From JAEZBP01 sp963832725 (lineage in GTDB: Bacteria > Myxococcota_A > Polyangia > Polyangiales > Sandaracinaceae), in assembly GCA_963832725.1 (NCBI GenBank), contig CAWHVG010000006.1:496001-560000 (forward strand): DNA of 64,000 nt, given 5' to 3'. Within the stretch, counting starts at the first letter, position 1. Every line of letters starts with the position of its first letter. Below are positions 8,859-17,017 of this stretch, piece after piece. The translations under genes and the position numbers were made by a program. Under the pieces are notes generated by a model that worked only from the letters and a program-made list of their open reading frames with translations, made no database searches and was not told the DNA's origin.

Positions 8859-10583
8859 ATGCGCAAGCGCAGCGTGCCGATGAAGACGCGGGTCGAGCAG
8901 CTTGAAGCAGCTCTGGCGTCGCTTTCGGCGGAGCACGACTCGCTGACACTTCAGCGCGATGCGCTGGTCTCGGAGCTGACGACGACGCACGAGCGCGCGG
9001 TCGCGGCGGAGCGTGAGCGCGACCACCTTCGTGCATCCCACGAGCGGCTGCGCCAGGAGCTCGAGCTGCTCAAGCGGCGGCTGGTGGTGGCGAAGGCGGA
9101 GCGCGTAGACACCACGCAGCTCGAGATGGAGTTCGCCGAGAAGCTGAAGGAGCTCGAGGAGGTCGCGGGCACGCTCGAGATGCGCGAGCCCAAGGAACCG
9201 AAGGCGCGCTCGGCCAGCAAGCCGCGTGGCCGCCGGGACGTGCGTGCGCTCGGCCTGCCCGAGGAGCGAATCGAGCTGACGGACCCGGCCTTCGAGGCAC
9301 TCGTGGCCGAGGGCAAGGCCGTTCGCCACGGCTTCGAGGAGAGCGCCCGCCTGATGCGTCAGCGCGGCGGGATGCGCGTCGTGGTGACGGCGCGCGCGAA
9401 GTACAAGCACTTCGACGAAGAGGCCGGCAAGACCGCGGTCGTGACGACGCCGCGGCCCAAGGACCTGCTCGACGGGACGATCGCGACCGCGTCGCTGGCG
9501 GCGCACGTGATCCGCCAGAAGGTCGGCCAAGGGCTGCCGCTCCATCGTCTCGAGGACGGCTTTGCGCGCGAAGGGGTCCCCCTCGATCGCGCGACGATGT
9601 CGCGCATGCTCGAAGAGCTCGGCGGCACCTTCGGCGCGACCGTGCTGCACGCGATGCGACAGGACGCGATGGCGCACTCCTTCTGCATCGCGACGGACGC
9701 GACGGGCTTCAAGATCCAGCCTCCGCGACGCGACGACGGCAAGCGGCAGGCGTGCAAGAGCGGCCACTTCCTCGTCCTGGTCGCCGACCGTGATCACGTC
9801 TTCTTCGACTACCTCCCGCGCGAGACCAGCGAGACGATCGCCGCCTCGTTCGAGGGCTTCCGCGGCTACGTCCAGGCGGACGCCAAGAGCGTCTACGACA
9901 TCCTCTTCCGGTGGAAGCCGCCCGACGGCGAAGAGGATCCGGCTCACGAGGGCCCCCGCGAAGTCGGGTGTTGGTCGCACGCGCGGAGGAAATTCTGGGA
10001 AGCCACTGCGGTCGCCAAGAGCGAGGTCGCCAAGGAAGGCCTCGCGAGGATCGGCCGCATCTTCGAGCTCGAGCGGCTGTGGAAAGGCCTGCATCCGCGC
10101 AAGCGCCATCGCCTGCGCGAGGACCATCTGCGCCCGCACGTCGAGGACTTCCTCCGCTGGTGCGAGGAGCAACTCGTGCTCACGCCCGAGCGCGGCCTCC
10201 TGCGCACCGCGCTGAACTACGCCGTCCGGCAGAAGGAGGCGCTGACCCGCTTCCTCGACGACGGCCGTCTCGTGCTCGACAACAACCGCTCCGAGCGCGC
10301 GCTCCGCAAGATCGCCGTCGGCCGCAAGGCGTATCTCTTCGCCGGCAGCGACGCGCACGCGCTCAGCCTCGGCCATCTCTTCTCGCTCGACGCGTCCGCG
10401 CGGCTCCATGGCCTCGATCCCGAGGTCTACTTCCGCGACCTCATCCGCGTGCTCCCCTTCTGGCCGCGCGAGCGCCACCTCGAGCTCTGCCCGCGCGACT
10501 GGGCGCGCACTCGGGCGCTCCTCGACCCGGCGGAGCTCGCGCGCGAAGTCGGGACGATCGCCGTCCCACCGCCCGTCGCCTGA
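8859..10583 (+). CDS. tnpC: IS66 transposase TnpC (DDE type)
   Basis: Full-length IS66 transposase, 574 residues from 8859 or 567 from an ATG at 8880. An N-terminal coiled coil (LEAALASLSAEHDSL to about residue 110) precedes a basic linker and the DDE catalytic core. Acidic residues are visible in FCIATDATGF, GYVQADAKSVYD and NNRSERALRKIAVGRK, the last being the hallmark of the family. The usual C-terminal segment after NRSERALR is complete. No frame break, so the element may be functional. Confidence 0.95.
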   Translation: MRKRSVPMKTRVEQLEAALASLSAEHDSLTLQRDALVSELTTTHERAVAAERERDHLRASHERLRQELELLKRRLVVAKAERVDTTQLEMEFAEKLKELEEVAGTLEMREPKEPKARSASKPRGRRDVRALGLPEERIELTDPAFEALVAEGKAVRHGFEESARLMRQRGGMRVVVTARAKYKHFDEEAGKTAVVTTPRPKDLLDGTIATASLAAHVIRQKVGQGLPLHRLEDGFAREGVPLDRATMSRMLEELGGTFGATVLHAMRQDAMAHSFCIATDATGFKIQPPRRDDGKRQACKSGHFLVLVADRDHVFFDYLPRETSETIAASFEGFRGYVQADAKSVYDILFRWKPPDGEEDPAHEGPREVGCWSHARRKFWEATAVAKSEVAKEGLARIGRIFELERLWKGLHPRKRHRLREDHLRPHVEDFLRWCEEQLVLTPERGLLRTALNYAVRQKEALTRFLDDGRLVLDNNRSERALRKIAVGRKAYLFAGSDAHALSLGHLFSLDASARLHGLDPEVYFRDLIRVLPFWPRERHLELCPRDWARTRALLDPAELAREVGTIAVPPPVA

Positions 10584-10704
10584 GCGCCGCCGAGCTCGCC
10601 GCCACGACCCGTCGCCCGCACGCGGCCGGGCTGGTCACGGCGAACCCGTCGCGCCGCGCAGCACACCGTCGGCCCGGCGCCACACCGCTCCGCGCAGCGG
10701 ATAC

Positions 10705-10717
10705 GTTGTTGAGCCAT
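10705..10717 (-). pseudogene. First codons of the DUF6119 gene, cut off by IS66
   Basis: On the minus strand ATG at 10717-10715 is followed by GCT CAA CAA C, then the IS66 end. The octamer GTTGTTGA (10705-10712) is the second target duplication. Joined to the other side, the reading frame continues as MAQQQLTIGLLK. This fixes the original start codon and shows that the insertion fell inside codon 5. Confidence 0.9.
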
Positions 10718-10744
10718 CGCGACCACGCCTATGGACGCGGCCCA

Positions 10745-11300
10745 GGTGGGGATCTGACACCAAGAAACGACCCCCCCGGTCGTAACCGTTCAGGCCCCCA
10801 GGAAACTGGATCATCTCGATCACTTGGAGATCGACGATCGATATGCGGATCGCGAGGTGATCTCGTGGGCGTGTGGAGGGCGGCGCGGAAAACGAGCAGC
10901 TGAGGGCCGTGTTGGCCGCTCGCGACGCCGAGCTGGCCGCTCGTGACGCCGAGCTGGCCGCCCGTGACGTGCGGATCGCGATGCTCGAGGAGGAGGTCTC
11001 GGCGCTCCGCGAGCTGCTGGGCCGCAACTCGAGCAATTCGAACAAGCCGCCGCCGTCGAGCAATCCGCCGGGCGCCGGCGCGAGGATGCCGAAGAAGAAG
11101 AAGCGCAAGGGCGCGCGCCGAGGCGGGCAGAAGGGTCACGCGGGCACGCACCGAGCCTGGTCCCTGCGGAGCACGTGGACGAGGTGTCGCCACCGACGCC
11201 GAGGGGTACCGGTTCCACCGAAATCACCGACGCCCAGGGACCCACCGGTGGGGGTCAGGACGGATCTCGGCGCGCCGCCTCGGAGCGAGATGCGCGCGAG
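10745..11300 (+). mobile_element. Remnant of a second, distinct IS66-type element (transposase N terminus)
   Basis: From about 10871 the reading frame encodes an IS66 transposase start: a coiled coil made of repeated AARDAELAARD units, then LLGRNSSNSNKPPPSS and a KKKKRKGARRGGQKGH basic stretch, typical of the single-gene IS66 subgroup. After about 11150 the frame is lost; another frame briefly continues as VPAEHVDEVSPPTP. Bases 10780-10797 contain CGTAACCGTTCAGGCC, which resembles terminal sequence of such elements. The rest of the transposase is missing, replaced by an IstB-like gene. Confidence 0.7.
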
Positions 11301-11362
11301 GACGCTTCGGCGTGGTGGCGCGCGCGCTCGAGGGACTGCTGGTCCGCGCGGCGGAGCAGAAC

Positions 11363-12007
11363 ATGACGGCGCTCGCCGTCGTCGATGCGCTCGTCGAGGA
11401 AGAGAAGAACAGCCGCATTCGCAGCGCCGTCGACCGGCGCATTCGGGGAGCGCGCTTCGCCGAGATCAACACCGTCGACGGCTTCGACTTCGGCTTCGAC
11501 GCCACGCGCAAGAAGCTCCGTGCCCGCTACCTCGCGCTTCACGAGCTGACGTTTCTCGACCGCGCTGTCTACCCCGTCTTCATCGGCACGCCCGGCACCG
11601 GAAAGACCTCCCTCGCGCGTGCGCTCGCGTACCGCGCCTGCGAGGCGACCAAGGGCGTCCCTTTCACCAGCGCGGCGCGCATGCTCAACGAGCTCGCCGG
11701 CGCCGAGATGCACGGCCAAATCGAGCGCGCGCTGCGCAAGTACACACGGCCGGCGTTGCTCGTCATCGACAACTTCGCCGTCCTCGAGATGGACAGCGCG
11801 CAAGCCAAGCTCGCCTTCCAGGTCATCAGCGACCGCTACGACCACCGCCGCTCGACGGCCATCACCACCAATCGTCCCTTCAAGGACTGGACGAAGGTCT
11901 TCCCCGACCCGCTCAACGCCCAGGTCATCGCCGAGCGACTCACCGAGCGCAGCGAGGTCTTCCTTCTCGACGGAAAGAGCTATCGCGACCCCCGCAACCG
12001 CATCTAG
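11363..12007 (+). CDS. istB: IS21-family helper ATPase IstB-like
   Basis: A 214-residue AAA+ ATPase of the IstB/DnaC-like group that assists IS21 transposase. Walker A is GTPGTGKT (about residues 75-82) and Walker B LLVIDNF (about 133-139), followed by a sensor-like AITTNRPFKDW. The N terminus appears about 40 residues short of full IstB, and no istA transposase precedes it; the upstream sequence belongs to another IS. Most likely a stranded, non-autonomous remnant. The frame is open upstream of the ATG, so the true protein could be longer. Confidence 0.8.
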   Translation: MTALAVVDALVEEEKNSRIRSAVDRRIRGARFAEINTVDGFDFGFDATRKKLRARYLALHELTFLDRAVYPVFIGTPGTGKTSLARALAYRACEATKGVPFTSAARMLNELAGAEMHGQIERALRKYTRPALLVIDNFAVLEMDSAQAKLAFQVISDRYDHRRSTAITTNRPFKDWTKVFPDPLNAQVIAERLTERSEVFLLDGKSYRDPRNRI

Positions 12008-12024
12008 CCCGAACCGGCGGACTT

Positions 12025-12065
12025 CTGTCGATGGCCACCTGGATCCGTCGAAACGTGACCGGGCT
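12025..12065. repeat. Putative IS21-type terminal repeat
   Basis: The segment CTGGATCCGTCGAAA with flanking GGCCA and GACCGG lies 20-50 bases after istB. A closely similar segment occurs at 58448-58483, where no IS21 genes are near. This suggests a shared IS21-family end, left behind in both places. Confidence 0.5.
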
Positions 12066-12123
12066 CCGGTTTCCTGACGTCCGCGGGATCGCTGCGTAGG
12101 GTTCGGGTCCCGAAAAGAAGCGA

Positions 12124-12147
12124 GGCCCGGAGTAGCACCTCCGAGCC
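12124..12147 (+). terminator. Possible stem-loop terminator after istB
   Basis: GGCCCGGAG and CTCCGAGCC can pair with one mismatch around a six-base loop. There is no clear T-run, so this is a weak call. Confidence 0.3.
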
Positions 12148-12207
12148 CCTTCGCGTCAGCGCTCCTGGTAGCACCCAGGGCATGGTCTGAACGCGCGAGG
12201 ATGAGTC

Positions 12208-12942
12208 TCACGGCGGGCGCCCCGCGGCCGGCGCGGCACCGATGCGCGACCCGCCCGCGCTCCCGCCCGCGCCCGAGCCGAGGTGGGCGACGAGCTCCTG
12301 GAGCTGCGCCTGCACGCTGGCTCCGGCGATGTAGGCGTAGGGCGTGGCGCTGATCACGCTCGCGTGATGCGCGTCCGTGGCCGCGCCCACGTGGCTGTTG
12401 ACCCAGCCGAGTCGGCCGCGAGGACCTGCGTCTGCCCCTCGCGGTGCGGGACGTCGCACACCAGCAGCGCGTCGGACTCGAGCGCGACTCGCTCCGGGCG
12501 CCCGGCCGCTGCCGCCGGGCCCTGCCGGACCTCGAGCGCGAACGATTCGTCCCGTCGGAAGAAGACCTCGTGGCTGTTCCCGTCGGTCCGCGGATCCGAG
12601 AGCAGCCGGTCGAAGCGAACGCAGACGCCGAGCCAGCGCTCCTCGCCCGCCGTCGGCACTTCGGTGGGCAGCGCCGCGTGGTCCACCGAGCAGTCCACGC
12701 GCTGCCCGGTGCCGAAGAAGAATCCGCTGCCCGAGGCGATCGTACGCGCGGGCCGGCGCGGTCAGGTCGATGGTGAGATCGGCGACCGGCTCGTGGGGCG
12801 CCGGCACGGCGCCGCTGGTGATGCCCCGCACGCCGATGTCCGCCGCGAGGTTTCGGTCCGCCTGCTCGAGCAGCGCGAACGCGAGATCGAGCTCCGCCTC
12901 GGTGATGCGCTGCTTGAAGTACAAGTCGGTTCGGTCGGCCAC
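12208..12942 (-). pseudogene. Frameshifted gene of unknown function, possibly a phage-tail/structural protein
   Basis: Reads from GTG at 12942 (good GGAGGGGG ribosome site just upstream) as VADRTDLYFKQRITEAELD, then GVRGITSGAVPAPHEPV. It changes frame near 12750, continues in a second frame with LSDPRTDGNSHEVFFRRDES and SDALLVCDVPHREGQTQV, then returns to the first frame near 12420 and ends at 12208. The middle part recalls tail- or virion-associated proteins by my recollection of their repeats. I cannot name the family. Two frame changes mean it is broken or misread. Confidence 0.5.
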
Positions 12943-13360
12943 GCCCCCTCCGCAATCAGGTAAAGCGGCCGAGCCGCCCCGAGGGGACACGCTGGCAGCA
13001 AGGAATCACCTCCCAAGGAAGCAAAGGGACCGGGTGCGCGAGGGGGACGGCCGATTCCGCAGATCGAGGGATGGGTGGAGGCGGCGAGCGTGATCGACCG
13101 ACAACTCAAGGGAGCTGCCGACCAGCAGCCTTTCTACCAGCGCGGCCTGCTGGAGTACGCGTCCGTGTTCGGGTACGGCGTGCGGCTTCCACGCCCGATC
13201 ACCACCGGTCCACCAGCTCGGCGTGCGGATGCACGCGGCGGGCTTTCCGTCCTTCTCGTGCTGATTAGCCGGATGGCGTTCTCGCTCACGGCGACCGACC
13301 GGTAATCGCTGTCCAAACCGTTGACATCGCCACGCACGAACAGGATCATCGGGCCCAGAT
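12943..13360. other. Intergenic stretch with no supported gene
   Basis: Short frames exist on both strands. A plus-strand frame from 13075 starts MEAASVIDRQLKGAADQQPF and a minus-strand frame contains MILFVRGDVNGLDSDYRS. Neither can be assigned or extended. Likely gene debris. Confidence 0.4.
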
Positions 13361-14429
13361 ATGACCGCGATCGACCAAGATCAGGGCCTCGCACGGATTC
13401 ACGCCGCGCGTGAGCTGGTGAAGGTGGCGATCACCGCGCCGAAGGGAGAAGGGGGAAGCCTCGATCTTTCGGCGCTGGCGAGTGGATCAGTCCTTGTGCC
13501 TGAGGCGACTGACGCGATTCTTCGGAAGGCGGTTCTGAAAGCACTTGGGGCAATCACGGTCGGCCGTGGCGCTGGGGGCCCGGCTGTTCTCGCCGCCAAC
13601 CCGGTGGAGACGGCCCGTCGTGTCGCGGAGGCGGCGGAACACCTTTGGAAGAAGCTCGCTTCGACCGCCGACAAGCTCACGCGCGCCAACGTCGAGGAAG
13701 AGCGGAAGGCGGGCGGGTTCGCCGAGCGCGAGTACCGTGCAGGGGAAGAACTGCTCAAGCTGCTTCAGCTCGCGGCGGGTGTCCGGGGAGCCGCTGGCGG
13801 CGTGCAGCCTTACGTCGAGTTTGCCAAAGAAGCCGAGCAGGCCCAGCAGGAACTAGCGAAGCTGGAGACGAAGGCCGCGGAGGAGGCGGTTGTCGAGGCG
13901 AGGCACGAGTCGATCTACTACGAGCCGGTTGCCGATGCGCTGCGGCGCTGGGGAGACGACTGGGCTGTTACGATCCTTGGCGTGCGTCAGCGCGGCATCG
14001 GCGAATGGAGCACGCCGGACGTGATCGCGTACGCCGTGCGTCCTGCACCGGTTACGATTCAGCCGATCCTGCGCGTCGCGACCGTCGAGGTGAAGCACGC
14101 GCTAACGCGCGTCGGTATCGCGGAGGCGGCGGCCCACCGACGCTTCACGCACTACTCGTACGTAGCGGCGCCGGTCGCGCCAGCGGACGTCGAGCCCTCG
14201 CTGGTGACGGCCTGCATCGAGCAAGGGATCGGATTCGATCTGCCCGCGCCAACGTGGGAGCTTCACGTTCCACGTTCTCTTTGACCCGCCGTTGCACCGA
14301 CCTGACGATGAAGAAATCAACTTCGCGCTTCAGCAGTTCACGGACCAAGACGGCAACGAAGTTGCGCGTGATGTGTTCGAGCGCGTGCGTGCGGGTTTCG
14401 GAATCATCTTCGGCCCACCGCCCCGATGA
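13361..14429 (+). pseudogene. PD-(D/E)XK-like (HrgA-type) nuclease gene broken by a 7-bp duplication
   Basis: The uninterrupted part encodes 307 residues. An N-terminal alpha-helical region (about 1-185, with a coiled-coil-like EREYRAGEELLKLLQL stretch) leads to a C-terminal segment with W216-STPD220 and VEVK (E243, K245), resembling the endonuclease-like core of HrgA-type proteins. It stops at 14284 just after a tandem copy of CACGTTC (14264-14270 and 14271-14277). Removing one copy restores a frame that reads on for about 50 residues (LFDPPLHRPDDEEINFALQQ onwards) to a stop at 14427-14429. The gene sits between IS remnants and may be a defence-type nuclease; the function is inferred. Confidence 0.65.
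14264..14277 (+). repeat. 7-bp tandem duplication causing a frameshift
   Basis: Two adjacent copies of CACGTTC. Deleting one restores the downstream frame of the PD-(D/E)XK-like gene. Confidence 0.85.
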
Positions 14430-14755
14430 CGGCGGCGAGGTCTCAGGGTGTGATCCGTGGCTCGGTCACGCCGCCTCGTGAACGAGTTCCGGTTTCCCTG
14501 ACTCTCGTAGCTCGAAGCCCAGCGAGGCTTGCGTGAACGAGGTGCGCTGCCGCGTGCCCGAGCTTCCCACCACTGCCGGCGCGCAACTGCGCGAGCCCTG
14601 TTTCGCCGGGGAACAGGGCCCGCCAGGGTCATGGCACGGGGCTCGTGGTGGGGGTAGGCGGACCATGCTGACCCGGCTCGCATGCGGAACACGACCGGGC
14701 GCGGTTGTCGGCAATCCGTCGAGCGCGAGCGTCCGCGTGCTGGGCTTGAAGGCGG

Positions 14756-15697
14756 TCAGCAGAGATCGAGCTCCTCTCCGCGGTAGGCTTCATCGGGCGT
14801 CCGCCCTCCGAGCTCGACGCGGGGAATGAGCGAGTTGTGGTCGAGGAAGTACTTGCGGATGAGCCCTTCGAGCCCGGTGAAGGACTCAAGCTGGTGAAGG
14901 TAGAGCCAGCGGTGCCGGAGCTGGCTCCAGAGGGCCTCGACCATCGAGTTGGACTGGGTGACGTCGACCTGGGCGACGACGTGGTCGGCGACGGCAGCGA
15001 GGTCATCGTCCTGGCGCACGACGAGGTTCTCGGAGCCGCCGTCGGTCATGATGCTGACCTTCGTGCCCTCGGCGAGCGCTTTCCGAGCCTCGGTAAGGAT
15101 CTTCCGCGTTCCCTCTGCGCAGAGTCGGGTCTCCAGCGTCCACGCGAGGACGCGGCGCGAGTAGTTGTCGACAACTGCGTGGAGGTAGTTCCGAGTCCCG
15201 TCGAGCAGTCGGATGATCGTCACGTCGACGTGCCACCACTCGTTGGGCGCCAACGCGCGAATTCCGGCCTTCAGCTTCGCGGGGTAGAGTCGCCGCCGAG
15301 GTCGGCGCCATCCGTGCTCTCGGATCAGGCGGCACCACGTACCGTAGGAGGCGAAGACCTTCCCGAGGCGCTTTCCGAGGAGGGCCAGCAATCTCTGCGA
15401 GAGATGCTTGTACTCGTCGGCCTCGACCATGTTGCGGATCGCAGAGCGCTCGTTGCGGGTGAGGCGGCCGGGGACGGACCGTGGGCACGGAGGAGCGTCG
15501 TCGAGACCGCAGACTCGGAGCTCGCGCTGCGTCCATTCGCGGACCCGAGCCGGCGTCAGACCGAGGATGCGGAGCGCGGCAGCTCGACTGATGGCGGACT
15601 CCGCCCGCGCGACGGCACGCAGGACGCGCCGCTTCGCGACGGCGGACGGGAGCCGGGTCTCGGCGAGCGTGACCCCAGCGACGCGGACGAGCGTCAC
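14756..15697 (-). CDS. rve-domain transposase (orfB)
   Basis: A 313-residue integrase-core transposase. The DDE residues are visible: D in EWWHVDVTIIRLLDGTR, D in SIMTDGGSENLV, and E in NSMVEALWSQLRHRW. An N-terminal helical DNA-binding part (LRILGLTPARVREWTQRELR) is present. The GTG start overlaps the orfA stop (GTGA), the arrangement of a two-frame IS. This copy is intact; the others in the window are truncated. Confidence 0.88.
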   Translation of the reverse strand: MTLVRVAGVTLAETRLPSAVAKRRVLRAVARAESAISRAAALRILGLTPARVREWTQRELRVCGLDDAPPCPRSVPGRLTRNERSAIRNMVEADEYKHLSQRLLALLGKRLGKVFASYGTWCRLIREHGWRRPRRRLYPAKLKAGIRALAPNEWWHVDVTIIRLLDGTRNYLHAVVDNYSRRVLAWTLETRLCAEGTRKILTEARKALAEGTKVSIMTDGGSENLVVRQDDDLAAVADHVVAQVDVTQSNSMVEALWSQLRHRWLYLHQLESFTGLEGLIRKYFLDHNSLIPRVELGGRTPDEAYRGEELDLC

Positions 15698-15951
15698 GAG
15701 GAGGCGACGACCGCGGTGAGGATCGCGACCTTCTTCTCGAGCTTGGCGACGTGGGTGTGGAGCTCGACAATCTCGGTGTCACGGGCATCGAGCGTGACCA
15801 CCTCGGCCACGCCCCGAGTCAGCCACGAGCGCCGGGTCGAATCGGGGATCGCCAGCTTCGGGAACAGGTCCGGGTCGCCGGTCTTCGCGATGGCCTGACG
15901 GATCCGGTGGTCGTACTGCTTGCGGACGGTCGCGGCCATGCCGGGGGTCAT
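15694..15951 (-). CDS. IS orfA, helix-turn-helix protein
   Basis: An 85-residue protein of the same element. It has an HTH-like part (FPKLAIPDSTRRSWLTRG) and a C-terminal leucine/valine-rich coiled coil (EIVELHTHVAKLEKKVAIL) that should mediate oligomerisation with the transposase. Copies with the same signature occur at 46545-46788 and 59215-59420. Confidence 0.85.
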   Translation of the reverse strand: MTPGMAATVRKQYDHRIRQAIAKTGDPDLFPKLAIPDSTRRSWLTRGVAEVVTLDARDTEIVELHTHVAKLEKKVAILTAVVASS

Positions 15952-16219
15952 GGTCGACGCTCCACGAGGCGCAACCGGGTCGCCCTCGGGTGCATGCGCC
16001 GGAGGGGGCGCGCAGTTGCGCGGCGCGCGTGGTGGGAAGCTCTGCTACGCTGCGCGGGTGTGAGACCGTGGCTTCAATCCGCGATGGAGATGCGGAACAC
16101 GGGCGCACAGGGCCTGCGAACGGACCAACGGTAGCCGAGGCGGCCCGTGAACCCTCGCGTAGCTCCGGGGAGCTGCCGCCGGGCTGCGAGCACCGGGGCT
16201 ACGGTCCGCCGACCCGACA

Positions 16220-16933
16220 CTACCGCCGGACGCCCGAGCGCTGAGGCCGGGACGTGCTTCCGGCCGCGGAGGCCTTCCGAGAACCACTCAGATGGCTGGG
16301 ACGGGGGGGCTCGGTCGCGAAGCCGTGAATGTGGGCGAGGACCGTGTCCAAGCCGGCCTCGAGCGCATCGGTGCTGTGCTGCGCCTGGGCCAGCACCAAT
16401 CCACCCTGCACGGCCGCCAAAAGCGCGAGGGCGAACCGCCCGGCGTCGGCCTCGGGACGCAGGATGCCGCCGTCAATCATGGAGATCAGACCTGTCCGGA
16501 TTGCGTCGGACCAGGCGGTGAAGCCCGCCGCCAGGGCCTCGCGGGCCCACGGGTGGTCGTCGGAAAGCTCGCTGGACAGCCCACCGAGCGGGCAGCCGCC
16601 GGCGCCGTTCTGCGTCCGGGCCGAATCGACGACCACGTCCCGCCAGGATCGGAGCGCCTCGAAGCTGTCCAGCCGGGCCAGCAACGGTGCCTGGTGGGAC
16701 AGGATCGCCTGAGACTGGAAGGTGATGACGGCCCGGGTGAGGTCGTCCTTGTCCGTGAAGTAGTGGTAGATCTGCGAAGAGCTGACGCCAGCGGCGTCGC
16801 GGACCGCCAGAGTGCTCGTGCCGGCCACACCGTGGCTGTACATGAGGTCGGCCGCCGTCATGACGATCCGCTGCCGGGTCGCCCGGCCCTTCTGCGTGCT
16901 GGGCGCCTCTTCGTGTGTCGTGCGCGACTTCAA
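16220..16933 (-). CDS. TetR-family transcriptional repressor
   Basis: A 237-residue TetR regulator. The N-terminal HTH is clear: KGRATRQRIVMTAADLMYSHG, then STLAVRDAAGVSSSQIYHYF. The C-terminal ligand domain contains GGCPLGGLSSEL. It is transcribed away from the SDR gene, and a large dyad in the shared promoter is the likely operator. The last 30 residues are basic and low-complexity, so the natural C terminus may be shorter. Probably senses a substrate of the two oxidoreductase-type genes next to it. Confidence 0.9.
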   Translation of the reverse strand: MKSRTTHEEAPSTQKGRATRQRIVMTAADLMYSHGVAGTSTLAVRDAAGVSSSQIYHYFTDKDDLTRAVITFQSQAILSHQAPLLARLDSFEALRSWRDVVVDSARTQNGAGGCPLGGLSSELSDDHPWAREALAAGFTAWSDAIRTGLISMIDGGILRPEADAGRFALALLAAVQGGLVLAQAQHSTDALEAGLDTVLAHIHGFATEPPRPSHLSGSRKASAAGSTSRPQRSGVRR

Positions 16934-16947
16934 CGCTCACCTCTTGA

Positions 16948-17004
16948 GAATGGAGTTGACAATCCAATCTTAGCGGCACAGGATTGGATTGTTCAATCCA
17001 TTCT
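16948..17004. promoter_or_regulatory. Operator dyad for the divergent TetR regulator
   Basis: CAATCCAATC (16960-16969) and GATTGGATTG (16982-16991) form a perfect inverted repeat around a 12-base spacer. The symmetry extends outward: AGAATGGA near 16948 mirrors TCCATTCT near 17002, giving arms of about 23 bases with one shift. A second palindrome, GGATTGTTCAATCC, lies at 16986-16999. TTGACA at 16956-16961 could be a -35 box for the SDR gene inside the dyad. Binding by the TetR protein is inferred from position. Confidence 0.7.
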
Positions 17005-17017
17005 TGAGGAGCTTGCC

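Larger units (their letters stand above)
8065..10704 (+). mobile_element. Complete IS66-family insertion sequence (2640 bp)
   Basis: Bounded by 20-bp imperfect inverted repeats: GTATCCGCTTCACGGAGCGG at 8065-8084 and its near-complement (two mismatches) ending at 10704. It is flanked by an exact 8-bp direct repeat. It carries the three canonical genes tnpA, tnpB and tnpC in order, all intact. The clean duplication and open frames indicate a recent, possibly still active insertion. It interrupts the DUF6119 gene. Confidence 0.95.
14548..16054 (-). mobile_element. rve-type (IS3-like) insertion sequence, fullest copy (about 1.5 kb)
   Basis: Bounded by related inverted ends: TGCCGCGTGCCCGAGCTTCC at the left, and at the right a complement ending near 16054 that shares GAGCTTCCCAC and the inner GCGCAACTGCGCG. 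It contains orfA and orfB on the minus strand with a four-base overlap. Remnants of the same element recur at 18690-18780, 34637-34690, 38530-39424, 44020-44110, 46545-46905, 56640-57245 and 59020-59658. No target duplication was found. The exact ends are set by comparing copies. Confidence 0.8.

Noticed and set aside
8775..10478. A 567-codon minus-strand frame
   Set aside because: Antisense to the IS66 transposase with typical shadow composition.
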